A stretch of 34,170 nucleotides of DNA from Aphodomonas sp964553125 (GTDB lineage: Bacteria > Bacillota > Clostridia > Christensenellales > Aristaeellaceae), in assembly GCA_964553125.1 (NCBI GenBank), contig CAZKJW010000015.1:1-34170 (forward strand), in the 5' to 3' direction. This document shows positions 15,932-24,143 of the stretch, piece after piece. Under the pieces are notes generated by a model, which searched no databases, had not been told where the DNA came from, and saw only the letters and a program-made list of their open reading frames with translations. How positions within the stretch are numbered: the stretch's first letter is position 1; each line of letters opens with the position of its first letter. The position numbers were made by a program, and so were the translations under genes.

Positions 15932-15962
15932 GTGTATTCCTCCTTGTTTTTGAGTTGAGAAT

Positions 15963-15968
15963 AGTATA
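15963..15968 (-). promoter_or_regulatory. Candidate -10 box of the binding-protein operon
   Basis: The minus strand reads TATACT at 15968-15963, about 31 bases before the start codon. No good -35 hexamer is found at the right distance, which is usual for promoters that need an activator such as the YesN-like regulator encoded opposite. Confidence 0.45.
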
Positions 15969-15999
15969 ACATGTCTCATAAAATGAAAACATTCGGTTT

Positions 16000-16029
16000 T
16001 TTTACTTCTTCATCTTCAATTTTTACTTT
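16000..16029. promoter_or_regulatory. Direct repeat TTTTACTT, likely AraC-type regulator site
   Basis: TTTTACTT occurs at 16000-16007 and again at 16021-16028, exactly 21 bp apart (two helical turns) on the same face of the DNA. AraC-family regulators commonly bind such direct repeats. It lies upstream of the -10 box of the binding-protein operon and upstream of the kinase promoter. Binding by the neighbouring AraC-type response regulator is inferred. Confidence 0.45.
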
Positions 16030-16053
16030 CCGCTTTGCGTACCCGGAAAAATC

Positions 16054-16082
16054 CTGACAAAATCTGCTTTTTATGTTATATT
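16054..16082 (+). promoter_or_regulatory. Sigma-A-type promoter of the sensor-kinase/regulator genes
   Basis: CTGACA (16054-16059) and TATATT (16077-16082) are separated by 17 bp; each differs from consensus at one position. Transcription would start near 16089, leaving a short leader with GGAGGGGGG at 16098-16106. Confidence 0.65.
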
Positions 16083-17946
16083 GTTCCATATTGAAGCGGA
16101 GGGGGGAACTGTCATCACTCGAAAGCTAACGTTTCTTCTGCGACGATGCAGCATCCGCAAGCGGCTGCAGATCAGCTATTTTTTTGTTTCGCTGCTGCCC
16201 ATTCTGCTGGTTTGCATTTTTTTATATCTGCTGTTTTCCCGCTCCATGATCCGCAAAACGGACGCCTATCAGCAGCAGCTCGTCAGTCAGACTGCGCACA
16301 TGCTTTATCAGGATCTCACCGCCATAACGGACGCAAGCGCGCAGATTGCTTATTCCACCAGCCTCCAGACCATGCTGACGGATCTGAAGAATCAGGGGGA
16401 CTGGTCGTTTTACAGCAATTACCGCGAAGCGGTGAAAGATTGCGGCCGCCGTCTTTCCTCCAACGAGGCGATTCATTCCGCTTATTTTTATCAGGACGCA
16501 GAAAACAGCCATGAACTATACAGCAATTTCATTTACAGCACCGTCTACTCCCGCGATTTCATGCAGACTGTGATCGATGAAGCCGAACAGGCGGCCGGTC
16601 AATGCGTATGGACCTACATTTTCTCCGGAAACGGCGCGAATGAACAGGACATGCCCGTCTCCTTCCTGCTCAGCCGGAGAGTTACAAACCTTTCCTCCGG
16701 CTATGTCAGCGGAACGCTTTGCTTGCAGATAGATGCCGCATTTCTTCACAAAGCCTGTCAGACCACCGCAGCCGGGCAGGGCAAAGAAACGCTCGTGATG
16801 ATTTTTGACAGCGGCAAAAATCTGCTTGCAAGCAACGGAATCGACGAAGCGTCGTGGGACAGTCTTCGCGAAGCCGTCTTTCTTCCGCAGCAAAGCGCGC
16901 AGGAGATCGGCACGGCCACCGTTGACATCAACGAAGAACGCTATCAGGCGGCATGGACAAGCATTGGCGTGGAAGGTTGGTATGTGCTTTCGCTTTCGCC
17001 CTACGGATACATTCTCTCCGACGTATACGCCATGGGATACTGGGCTGCGGGAATCTCCGTTCTCTGCCTGCTGCTGGCTTTTCTCGTCTCCTCCTGCATC
17101 GCCAACAGCATCTCCATCCCTCTGGAACAGATCGTCGAATACACGCACTATATCCGCAAAGGCGATTTTTCGCATGATTTTTCCGACAACGGAGACGATG
17201 AAGTCCACAGTCTGTCCGTCAGCTTTTCTCTGATGACGCGGGAGCTGAACCGGCTGATCCGTCAGATTAAGGAAAGCGAAAAAGAAAAGTTCCAGCTGGA
17301 ATTCAAAGCGCTTCAGGCGCAGATCAACCCGCATTTCTTCGCCAACACACTGAACACCATTTCCTACTACGCAGATTTGTGCCAGAACAGAAACATACAG
17401 GAGATCACCGCCGCGCTCTCCCATATTCTGCTTGTCACCATGGGCAAGGGACGAACCATCGTCACCATCGCGCAGGAAATCAAATATGTTCAGGATTATC
17501 TTCTGATTCAGTCCTATCGTTATGTCAACGGCTACGACATCACTTACCAGATCGATGAAGAAATTCAGGATTATCTGATTCCCAAGTTCATTCTGCAGCC
17601 GATCGTTGAAAACGCACTGATTCACGGCGTTGCGCCTCTGCGCGACCGCCGCGGCGAAATCATCCTCCGCGGTTTTCTCGTCGGGAAGGATGTTCATCTT
17701 CAGGTCAGCGATAACGGAACGGGAATGACGCCCGAAAAGCTCAAGGAAATCTTCCAGAGCAACGAAGAAAGCGAAGATCGTGTCAATCATATCGGCGTAG
17801 CCAACGTTACAAGAAGGCTCCGCCTGATGTACGGAGATGAATACGGCGTATACGCTCAGAGCGTTCCGGGAGTTTTTACAAAATTCACCATCGTTCTGCC
17901 GGCCATGAAGGGAGGTTCACAGGATGAAAACAGTTTACCTCATTGA
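16081..17946 (+). CDS. Sensor histidine kinase, YesM/LytS type
   Basis: Membrane sensor that phosphorylates the AraC-type regulator encoded next. Counting from the longest open frame: membrane segment 31-53, extracytoplasmic sensing region about 55-315, membrane segment 318-342, HAMP-like linker to about 395, then the kinase core. The phosphoacceptor histidine is H418 in QAQINPHFFANTLNTI. The N-box is ILQPIVENALIHG and the G-box is VSDNGTGM. The start is unresolved. TTG at 16081 overlaps the -10 box and has no ribosome site. The strong GGAGGGGGG at 16098-16106 is followed in frame by ACT, GTC, ATC, ACT, none a standard start. ATC at 16114 or GTC at 16111 would sit at the right place and give a normal N-terminus. 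The 3' end overlaps the regulator gene by 23 bp. Confidence 0.88.
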   Translation: MFHIEAEGGTVITRKLTFLLRRCSIRKRLQISYFFVSLLPILLVCIFLYLLFSRSMIRKTDAYQQQLVSQTAHMLYQDLTAITDASAQIAYSTSLQTMLTDLKNQGDWSFYSNYREAVKDCGRRLSSNEAIHSAYFYQDAENSHELYSNFIYSTVYSRDFMQTVIDEAEQAAGQCVWTYIFSGNGANEQDMPVSFLLSRRVTNLSSGYVSGTLCLQIDAAFLHKACQTTAAGQGKETLVMIFDSGKNLLASNGIDEASWDSLREAVFLPQQSAQEIGTATVDINEERYQAAWTSIGVEGWYVLSLSPYGYILSDVYAMGYWAAGISVLCLLLAFLVSSCIANSISIPLEQIVEYTHYIRKGDFSHDFSDNGDDEVHSLSVSFSLMTRELNRLIRQIKESEKEKFQLEFKALQAQINPHFFANTLNTISYYADLCQNRNIQEITAALSHILLVTMGKGRTIVTIAQEIKYVQDYLLIQSYRYVNGYDITYQIDEEIQDYLIPKFILQPIVENALIHGVAPLRDRRGEIILRGFLVGKDVHLQVSDNGTGMTPEKLKEIFQSNEESEDRVNHIGVANVTRRLRLMYGDEYGVYAQSVPGVFTKFTIVLPAMKGGSQDENSLPH

Positions 17947-19513
17947 CGACGATTTCATCTCCCGCAGCAAAATCCGCGGCCTGATCGATTGGGAAAAAGA
18001 AGGCTACCGCATCGTCGGCGAAGCTGAAAACGGTCGGGAAGCGCTGCGTTTTTTAAGGGAATCCGCGCCAGATATTCTTCTGCTGGATATGGATATGCCG
18101 GAAACAGATGGTCTGGAGCTGCTGACGCAGCTGAAACAGGAAGGAACCGCTTCTGCCGTTATCGTTCTCAGCGCCTATGACGACTACAAATACGTGCGCT
18201 CCAGCATGAAAATGGGCGCAATGGAATATCTTCTCAAAAACACGCTCACCGCCTCGCAGCTGCTGGAAACGCTGCGTCACGCGGACAGCCGCCTTTCTCA
18301 GAGCCAGGAAGCGGAGCGACAGGCGGCCTATTATTTTCTGCCGGACAAGCTGCATCAGATTCTGCTCGGAATCGACCGGGACACCCCGGACGTTTACGAT
18401 TTTTTTGAAAAACACGGCATGAAAGCGCCGTTCTGCCTCGCCATAGCAGAGCTGGACAACTATCGCCTGATCTGCGCCAACCTGCCCAACTGTGAAGGCG
18501 CAAGGCTCAGCACTGCTTTTTTTGAATTGATCCGGAACGGCATTCAGGGAAAGCCGGGGCTGATCGCCTCTAAAATGGGCGACAACGTCGTCGCAATTCT
18601 GGCCGGTCTGTCCGTCATGGATCGCGCCTGCTTCGTTGCGCAGATTCAAAACCTCAGCCGCAGCATCCGGCAGATGCTCAGCCTGACGGCCAGCTTCTGC
18701 ATCGGCAAGCCCGTCAAGGCTTCCGAATCGCTCGCTACGCAATACGAAATTCTTCTCCGTTCCCTGCAAAGCAAGCTCTATCAGGGAAACTGCCTGATCA
18801 TCGACGTAATGCCGCCTGCAAAGGACGAAAAAAAGCCGCCCTTTCAGTTTTCACTGGAAACCGAAAAATCCTTTACCCGCGCGCTGAACAACGGCGATTA
18901 CCCGGACGCGCACCGCATCCTGGACGCTGTGTGCGATTCTCTGCTTTCGGGAAAAGAGCCGCTGGAATCCATCCGGCGCATTGGCTGTCAGATTATCAGC
19001 GTGCTCTGCACGCTCTGCAAACAGCATCAAATCCGCTCCGAACAGGTGTTTGACGGCGACGACCCCTATGCTCATTTCTGCCTCCTTGAAACGGTTGAGG
19101 ACATGCGTCGCTATCTCCAATCCGCTTCCGAAACCTATATCCGGATTCTCTCCGATGTCGAAGCCGTTGAAGGCTATAACCCCATTACATTGCTTGCAAT
19201 CCAGTATCTGCGAAAGAATTATGCGCAGCCCGTTTCTCTCGGCCTTGTGGCCAGAAATATCAGCACAAACAGCAGCTATCTCAGCCGCGTATTCAAAAAA
19301 GATACGGGCGTGAATTTTATTGAATACCTGAACCGCCTGCGCATCCGGAAAGCAACGGAAAGAATCAGGGAATCTCCTGAAATCTCCATCAAGCAGGTCG
19401 CTTTGGAAACGGGCTATATCAACTACAATCACTTCTTTTCGGAGTTCAAAAAAGAAACGGGAATCTCCCCGATTCTCTATCAGAAGAACATGAAATCGAC
19501 CGCAGTGCAATAA
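17924..19513 (+). CDS. Response regulator with AraC-type DNA-binding domain, YesN type
   Basis: Partner of the upstream kinase and probable activator of the divergent binding-protein operon. It has 529 residues. The receiver domain (1-120) has the acidic pocket LIDDD (6-10), phosphoacceptor D55 in LLLDMDMP and the conserved Lys in MEYLLKN. A long middle region (about 130-415) has no motif I recognise, as is usual for YesN-like proteins. The AraC/XylS double helix-turn-helix fills about 420-525, with VSLGLVARNISTNSSYLSRV and the second helix pair around VALETGYINYNHFFSEFKK. The ATG at 17924 has GGGAGG about 11 bases upstream, inside the kinase gene, so the two are translationally coupled. Confidence 0.93.
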   Translation: MKTVYLIDDDFISRSKIRGLIDWEKEGYRIVGEAENGREALRFLRESAPDILLLDMDMPETDGLELLTQLKQEGTASAVIVLSAYDDYKYVRSSMKMGAMEYLLKNTLTASQLLETLRHADSRLSQSQEAERQAAYYFLPDKLHQILLGIDRDTPDVYDFFEKHGMKAPFCLAIAELDNYRLICANLPNCEGARLSTAFFELIRNGIQGKPGLIASKMGDNVVAILAGLSVMDRACFVAQIQNLSRSIRQMLSLTASFCIGKPVKASESLATQYEILLRSLQSKLYQGNCLIIDVMPPAKDEKKPPFQFSLETEKSFTRALNNGDYPDAHRILDAVCDSLLSGKEPLESIRRIGCQIISVLCTLCKQHQIRSEQVFDGDDPYAHFCLLETVEDMRRYLQSASETYIRILSDVEAVEGYNPITLLAIQYLRKNYAQPVSLGLVARNISTNSSYLSRVFKKDTGVNFIEYLNRLRIRKATERIRESPEISIKQVALETGYINYNHFFSEFKKETGISPILYQKNMKSTAVQ

Positions 19514-19528
19514 GGCTCTACAAAAAAT

Positions 19529-19574
19529 CACCGCCCGGACGCTCCTTTTTTCAGGAATGTCCGGGCGGTGTTTT
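19529..19574. terminator. Bidirectional terminator between the YesN-type gene and rodA
   Basis: CACCGCCCGGAC (19529-19540) pairs perfectly with 19559-19570, with extra TCCT/AGGA pairing inside. The plus strand continues TTTTG and the minus strand ATTTTTTG. The two convergent genes end 16 and 7 bases outside it, so one hairpin serves both. Confidence 0.9.
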
Positions 19575-19576
19575 GT

Positions 19577-20803
19577 TTACCTTCGCCTTTTATTTTTCGG
19601 TATGTTGCCCATCTGAATGCCTTCGTCCACCACGCTCATGCGCTTCTGCGGTTTTCGCAGGGTGATGTTGAGCACGAGTCCAAGCCCGCACATATTCGCA
19701 ATCAGGTTTGAGCCTCCGTAGCTCAGGAACGGCAGCGGAATGCCCATCACGGGCGTAACGCCGATGGTCATGCCGATGTTGTAAGCCGCGTGGAAGAAAA
19801 CCATCATCATGAAGCCGACGATCACCAGCCGCGCGAATTTGTCGTAGGTGTTGATCGCAAGCGACAGCAGCCGGAAAATCATCAGCAGATAGAGAATCAT
19901 CACGATGGAGCAGCCGATGAAGCCCATCGTCTCGCCGATGGAGGAAAAGATAAAGTCCGTGTGATCCTGCGGCACGTAGTCCAGCGCGGAGTAGGTGCCG
20001 TCCTTGAAAAGCCCTACGCCGTGAAGGCCGCCGTTGCCGATGGCCGTCTTGGAGTTTGTGGCCTGATAAACCGAGTCGGAACTCGCCATCTCCGGGTCGA
20101 AATAGCCGAGCAGCCGGTCGTAGCGGTAAGAGCCCGACGCTTTCCAATACAGGATGATCGGAAACAGCGCCGAACAGCCGGCGCCAATGATGCCGAGGAT
20201 CAGCCGCATCCTCACGCCGCTCATGATCATCATTCCGCCATAAATGGCGATGAACACCATGACCGTGCCCATCTCGCCCTGCGCAAAAATCAGCAGGAGC
20301 GGCAGACCCATGATGATCATCATCGCCAGAAAATCGCGCACGTTCTGCACCGGGTTTTCCTTGCGCGAAAAGAAATTCGCCACATGCAGAATCGCGGCCA
20401 GCTTTGCGAACTCGCTCGGCTGCAGCATGTAGCCGGAAAAGAGCGAGAACCAGCCCGTCACGCCGGACGTCGTCGCGCCCATGACCAGCACCATGACCAG
20501 AATGACCAGCGAAAACAGATACGCAAGCCATGAGAACTTCTGCAGCGCCTGATACGGCACCGCAACCATGACCGCCACGACGATCGGGCTGATCAGAAGG
20601 AACATGCCCTGCCGCTTTCCGTAATAGGAGCTTGTGATGCGCGCAAGAATCGTATCGACCGCCAGCGTTTCGCCGGTGTATTTGTAGGTTGCCACAGTGA
20701 TGGCGAAAACGCCGAAAATCGCCAGCAGATAGGTGATGATGACGAGCGGCAGATCAAAATGCTGCCGTGCGCGGCGATTGATTACAATCGGACTGACCGT
20801 CAT
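19577..20803 (-). CDS. rodA: Rod-shape peptidoglycan polymerase RodA (SEDS family)
   Basis: Integral membrane glycosyltransferase that polymerises lipid II during elongation, paired with PBP2. It has 408 residues and about ten membrane segments. SEDS signatures seen: LQPSEFAKLAAIL, FAQGEMGTVMVFIAIYGGM, PQDHTDFIFSSIGE and GVTPVMGIPLPFLSYGGSN. FtsW and SpoVE share these motifs. I choose RodA because the gene is the last of the maf-mreBCD-mrdA-minD cluster, where rodA is expected. The start overlaps the minD stop as ATGA. The C-terminus is basic (KNKRRR). Confidence 0.9.
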   Translation of the reverse strand: MTVSPIVINRRARQHFDLPLVIITYLLAIFGVFAITVATYKYTGETLAVDTILARITSSYYGKRQGMFLLISPIVVAVMVAVPYQALQKFSWLAYLFSLVILVMVLVMGATTSGVTGWFSLFSGYMLQPSEFAKLAAILHVANFFSRKENPVQNVRDFLAMMIIMGLPLLLIFAQGEMGTVMVFIAIYGGMMIMSGVRMRLILGIIGAGCSALFPIILYWKASGSYRYDRLLGYFDPEMASSDSVYQATNSKTAIGNGGLHGVGLFKDGTYSALDYVPQDHTDFIFSSIGETMGFIGCSIVMILYLLMIFRLLSLAINTYDKFARLVIVGFMMMVFFHAAYNIGMTIGVTPVMGIPLPFLSYGGSNLIANMCGLGLVLNITLRKPQKRMSVVDEGIQMGNIPKNKRRR

Positions 20804-21582
20804 GCTTTCCTCCTTCTCCAGAAAGGCTGCTTTTTCTCAGGCTGAGGGTTCCAGTTCCAGAGCTTCTCCTTCGGGTTCTCCAGCCGGCAAAGCAGGTTTT
20901 CAATCCCCCGCGCGGCGGGAAAATCGCCGCAGACGGGCTGCTTTTTCAGTCCGGCGCGAAGCGCCTGTTCATCCTCCGGCACCACGCCCAGCAGATACAT
21001 ATCCAGCACCTGCGCGCACGTTTCCGGGGCGTATTGCAGCCCCTCCTGTACAAGCGCCGCGTCGATCCGGTTGACGCAGAGCATGGGCGTCTGCCCGCCC
21101 GCGCGCGTCCACACGCCCGCCGCGCGCTCTGCGCAGCGAATCGCCGCGTCGTCCGGCGTCGTCACGGCGATGGCCTCGCCGCCCAGCCGCGCCGCGGCGG
21201 TGAGCCCGCGCCCGATGCCGCCCGCGGCGTCGAGCAGAACCCAGTCGAACTCCGTCCGCAGATGCGCGATGATTTTTTCAAGCCGTCTTTCGTCGAGCGC
21301 TTCGGTGTCGCACACCTGCCTTCCGGCGAGAAGGCACAGACCGTCCTCACCGCGGCAAAGCGCCTGCTTCACGCCGCACACGCCGTCGAGCACGTCGCCC
21401 AGATCGAACGCGGCGCGGCTTTCCAGCCCGAGCGCCATATCCAGCCCGCGCATTCCCGTGTTCAGATCCACAAGCGCCGTGCGCTTTCCTCCGCGCGCGA
21501 GCAGCGTTCCCAGCGAAGAGGCGAGCATGGTTCTTCCGACGCCGCCCTTGCCCGAAAGCAGCGTCGTCAGTCGCCCGCTCAT
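20800..21582 (-). CDS. minD: MinD-like ATPase with degenerate ATP-binding motifs
   Basis: ParA/MinD-family protein of 260 residues. MinD normally dimerises on ATP, binds the membrane and positions the division inhibitor MinC. The P-loop here is GKGGVGRTML (11-20). The family signature lysine is kept (K12), but the Walker A lysine is Arg (R17). Switch I reads VDLNTGMRGLD, so the second conserved Asp is Asn (N41). The DSPAGIE motif is changed to DAAGGIG. These changes predict weak or absent ATP hydrolysis. The C-terminus (KKQPFWRRRKA) is short, basic and aromatic and could still touch the membrane. It lies between mrdA and rodA, overlapping both as ATGA; related Clostridia have minC-minD-minE there, but neither minC nor minE is present. 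minD is the best call; a MinD-derived scaffold is also possible. Confidence 0.75.
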   Translation of the reverse strand: MSGRLTTLLSGKGGVGRTMLASSLGTLLARGGKRTALVDLNTGMRGLDMALGLESRAAFDLGDVLDGVCGVKQALCRGEDGLCLLAGRQVCDTEALDERRLEKIIAHLRTEFDWVLLDAAGGIGRGLTAAARLGGEAIAVTTPDDAAIRCAERAAGVWTRAGGQTPMLCVNRIDAALVQEGLQYAPETCAQVLDMYLLGVVPEDEQALRAGLKKQPVCGDFPAARGIENLLCRLENPKEKLWNWNPQPEKKQPFWRRRKA

Positions 21583-24143
21583 TGCGCCAGCGCGTTCGGC
21601 GCAGGCAGCACAACCGCCTCGTCATTCACGCTGGAAGTGAAGTAGTATTCCATGACCGTGCGCGCCGCAGCGGCCGAGCGCGAGCCGGAATAGCCGTAAG
21701 GCACATACACGACGACCGCAATCTCCGGCTCGTCCTTGGGGTAGAAGCAGACGAACCACGAGTTGTTTTCCACGTCCAGCTCGCTCGTTTCAGCCGTTCC
21801 CGTTTTGCCGCACAGCTGCGATTTGTCCAGTTTTCCGTCCACGCCCGTCCAGCTGGTGAAGTAGTCTCCGGCGGTACCGCCTTCGTCAACCACGCCCGCC
21901 ATGCCTTCCTTGATCGCATTGATGTACGGCGCGACTTCTTCGGAAAGGTCGTTGACGATGACCGGCTCGTCAAATTTGTTGACCACGTTGCCTTCAGGGT
22001 CGATGATGCTGTCGATCAGCTGCACGTCGCAGACATAGCCGCCGTTGGCAATGGCGACGATGTAGCGCGCCATTGCGATGGGCGTCGTGGTGGTGATCGA
22101 CTGACCGATGGCCGTCATGATGGTGTAGCTTCCGCCCCATTTGATTTCGTTCAGGTAGGTGAACAAATCGCCTACGACTTCCTGCTTGTACACCATTTCC
22201 ATGGACATGCCCAGCTCCTCCATCAGGATCGGGCGGATGGCCTGAACCCACGTAGTACCCTGTTCGCCCTGCTCGGTGTTGACGGCCATATCCATCAGCG
22301 CCTTGCAGCACTTGTCCAGACGTTCATCGGAGTATTCATAGCCGTATTTCTCGCCGATTTTCAGCAGGTGCTTCTTCAGCGCCGCCTTGATCTGCACCGG
22401 ATACCACGTATCCTGATCCGCGCCGGTGATCGGCCGGTTCGGGTCATACAAAGAAGTCTGGCTGCCCACGACGCTCGTGATTTCGCCTGGCAGGTCGATG
22501 TTCGTCTTGCTGGTCAGGCCCAGCTTTTCAGCGAACTGATACAGCCGCTCGCCGTCCGAGCCGAGCCGGCTTCCGAGCGTGTAGAAGAAATAGTTGCAGC
22601 TGTTTTGCAGGCCCTCCACAATCGTCTGGTTGGAGTGGCGCGAACGGAGATTGATGTTGATCCAGCACTTCGGCGGGTTCGTCGAATCATACAGATCGAA
22701 GTAGCCGCCGTCGTCGATGGTTTCCGTGAGCGTCAGCTCGCCCTCCGTCAGCGCGGCCAGCGCCGTACACATCTTGAAAACCGAGCCGGGCGTATCCGCG
22801 GCGGCGATGGCGTTGTTGTAGAGCGGGTGGCGCGGGTCGTTCAGCTGGCGCTCGCGCTGCGCCGCCGTCATGCCGGTGATGAACAGGTTCGGGTCGTAGT
22901 TGGGATAGCTCGCCATTGCCTTGACCCGGCAGTTCATATCCAGCACCACGATTGCGCCGTTCTGCGCGAGGTTGATGCTTTTTTCCTTTGCCTGATAGTT
23001 CATCAGGTCTTCCTTATTGTCCTCCAGCCACTTATCGTCCTGCAGCCTTTTTTCTTCGTAGTCGCGGATGCTGTTCACCAGATCTGCGAGCGCCTGCTCC
23101 GTCACCGATTGCAGGCCCGCGTCGATGGTCAGCTTGACGGTGTTGCCGTCGCGCGCATCCTGATGCGAAAGCGTGCGGATCTGGTTGCCCGAGCGGTCCA
23201 CCTCAACGACGGAATGCCCCTGCCTGTCCGAGGAGTTCGGCGTCAGCTGCTCCTCCATGGAGGCTTCCACGCCGTCCAGCCCGATCACGTCGGAGCGCTT
23301 ATAGCCCCGCGCGACGTATTTCTGTATCTGCGTTTCCGTCTGCATTTTTCCGGTATAGCCCAGAATATGGCACGCAAGCGTGCCTTTGGGGTATACGCGC
23401 TGGTTTTCCACCGCGACGGAAATGCCGTCGAGTGTAATCAGGCGCGTTTCGATTTTGATGACCGTTCCCCAGCTGACGTCCTGCGCGAGCACGATCGGCA
23501 CGGAGTTGAACGCGTTCATCTGCATTTCCTGCCAGACGGAGAGAACCTGCATTTTGTCCTCCAGCGTCAGCTTTTCATTCTCCGGAAAATCCATGTCGAT
23601 TTCATGAATCATGTAGTTGTAGCAGAGCGTTTCAAAGATATCGTTGACGTCCGTGCTTTTCACATAGAAATTGGAGCGGAACATCGATTCGCGCGCAGCC
23701 GCGACGCTCTCGCTTTTCGTGTTCGTGTCAAAATACCATGTTCCATCCTCGGCGGGCTTGAGATAGAAATCAAACTTCACCTCAACGCCATCCTCCTTGA
23801 GAATCTGGATCACTTCCCAGATCGCCTTGGAGTATTGCCCGTTCTGCGCGCGCTTGCTGGAAGGCTCGCGGTAGAACTGGATGTTGTATATTTTCTTGTC
23901 GTAGCCCAGCAGCGTGCCGTTCGCATCGAGAATCTGGCCGCGCGAGCCGCGCTCATAAATGGTTTTCGTCATCATGGAAGATGCAACTTCGCCGTAATCG
24001 TCCGCACCGCGAATCTGCAGGTTTGCAAGCGACAGGAACAGCACCGCGAAGACGCAGCTGATCACAAAACCGAAAACAATCAGTTTCGCTTTTTCCGTTC
24101 TTTCTTTGTCTTTTGTTTTGATTCTTTTTCTTTCTTCAGGCAC
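21579..24143 (-). CDS. mrdA: Penicillin-binding protein 2 (class B transpeptidase, elongation)
   Basis: Transpeptidase that cross-links the glycan strands made by RodA at the lateral wall. A single membrane anchor lies near residues 22-42, followed by the dimerisation/pedestal region and the transpeptidase domain. Active-site motifs, numbered from the chosen GTG: SVFK with S454 and K457, SCN at 515-517 and KTGT from K780. The product has 854 residues, longer than the roughly 630-700 of many PBP2 proteins. A largely helical insertion of about 100 residues (about 577-677) separates SxN from KTG. GTG at 24143 is chosen over an ATG 13 codons upstream because GGAGGAGGGAAGG lies just before it. The 5' end overlaps mreD by 8 bases and the stop overlaps minD as ATGA. 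Confidence 0.9.
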   Translation of the reverse strand: MPEERKRIKTKDKERTEKAKLIVFGFVISCVFAVLFLSLANLQIRGADDYGEVASSMMTKTIYERGSRGQILDANGTLLGYDKKIYNIQFYREPSSKRAQNGQYSKAIWEVIQILKEDGVEVKFDFYLKPAEDGTWYFDTNTKSESVAAARESMFRSNFYVKSTDVNDIFETLCYNYMIHEIDMDFPENEKLTLEDKMQVLSVWQEMQMNAFNSVPIVLAQDVSWGTVIKIETRLITLDGISVAVENQRVYPKGTLACHILGYTGKMQTETQIQKYVARGYKRSDVIGLDGVEASMEEQLTPNSSDRQGHSVVEVDRSGNQIRTLSHQDARDGNTVKLTIDAGLQSVTEQALADLVNSIRDYEEKRLQDDKWLEDNKEDLMNYQAKEKSINLAQNGAIVVLDMNCRVKAMASYPNYDPNLFITGMTAAQRERQLNDPRHPLYNNAIAAADTPGSVFKMCTALAALTEGELTLTETIDDGGYFDLYDSTNPPKCWININLRSRHSNQTIVEGLQNSCNYFFYTLGSRLGSDGERLYQFAEKLGLTSKTNIDLPGEITSVVGSQTSLYDPNRPITGADQDTWYPVQIKAALKKHLLKIGEKYGYEYSDERLDKCCKALMDMAVNTEQGEQGTTWVQAIRPILMEELGMSMEMVYKQEVVGDLFTYLNEIKWGGSYTIMTAIGQSITTTTPIAMARYIVAIANGGYVCDVQLIDSIIDPEGNVVNKFDEPVIVNDLSEEVAPYINAIKEGMAGVVDEGGTAGDYFTSWTGVDGKLDKSQLCGKTGTAETSELDVENNSWFVCFYPKDEPEIAVVVYVPYGYSGSRSAAAARTVMEYYFTSSVNDEAVVLPAPNALAQ

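Noticed and set aside
16081..16083. TTG at 16081 as the true start of the sensor kinase
   Set aside because: It overlaps the -10 hexamer of a good promoter and has no Shine-Dalgarno; kept only as the limit of the open frame.
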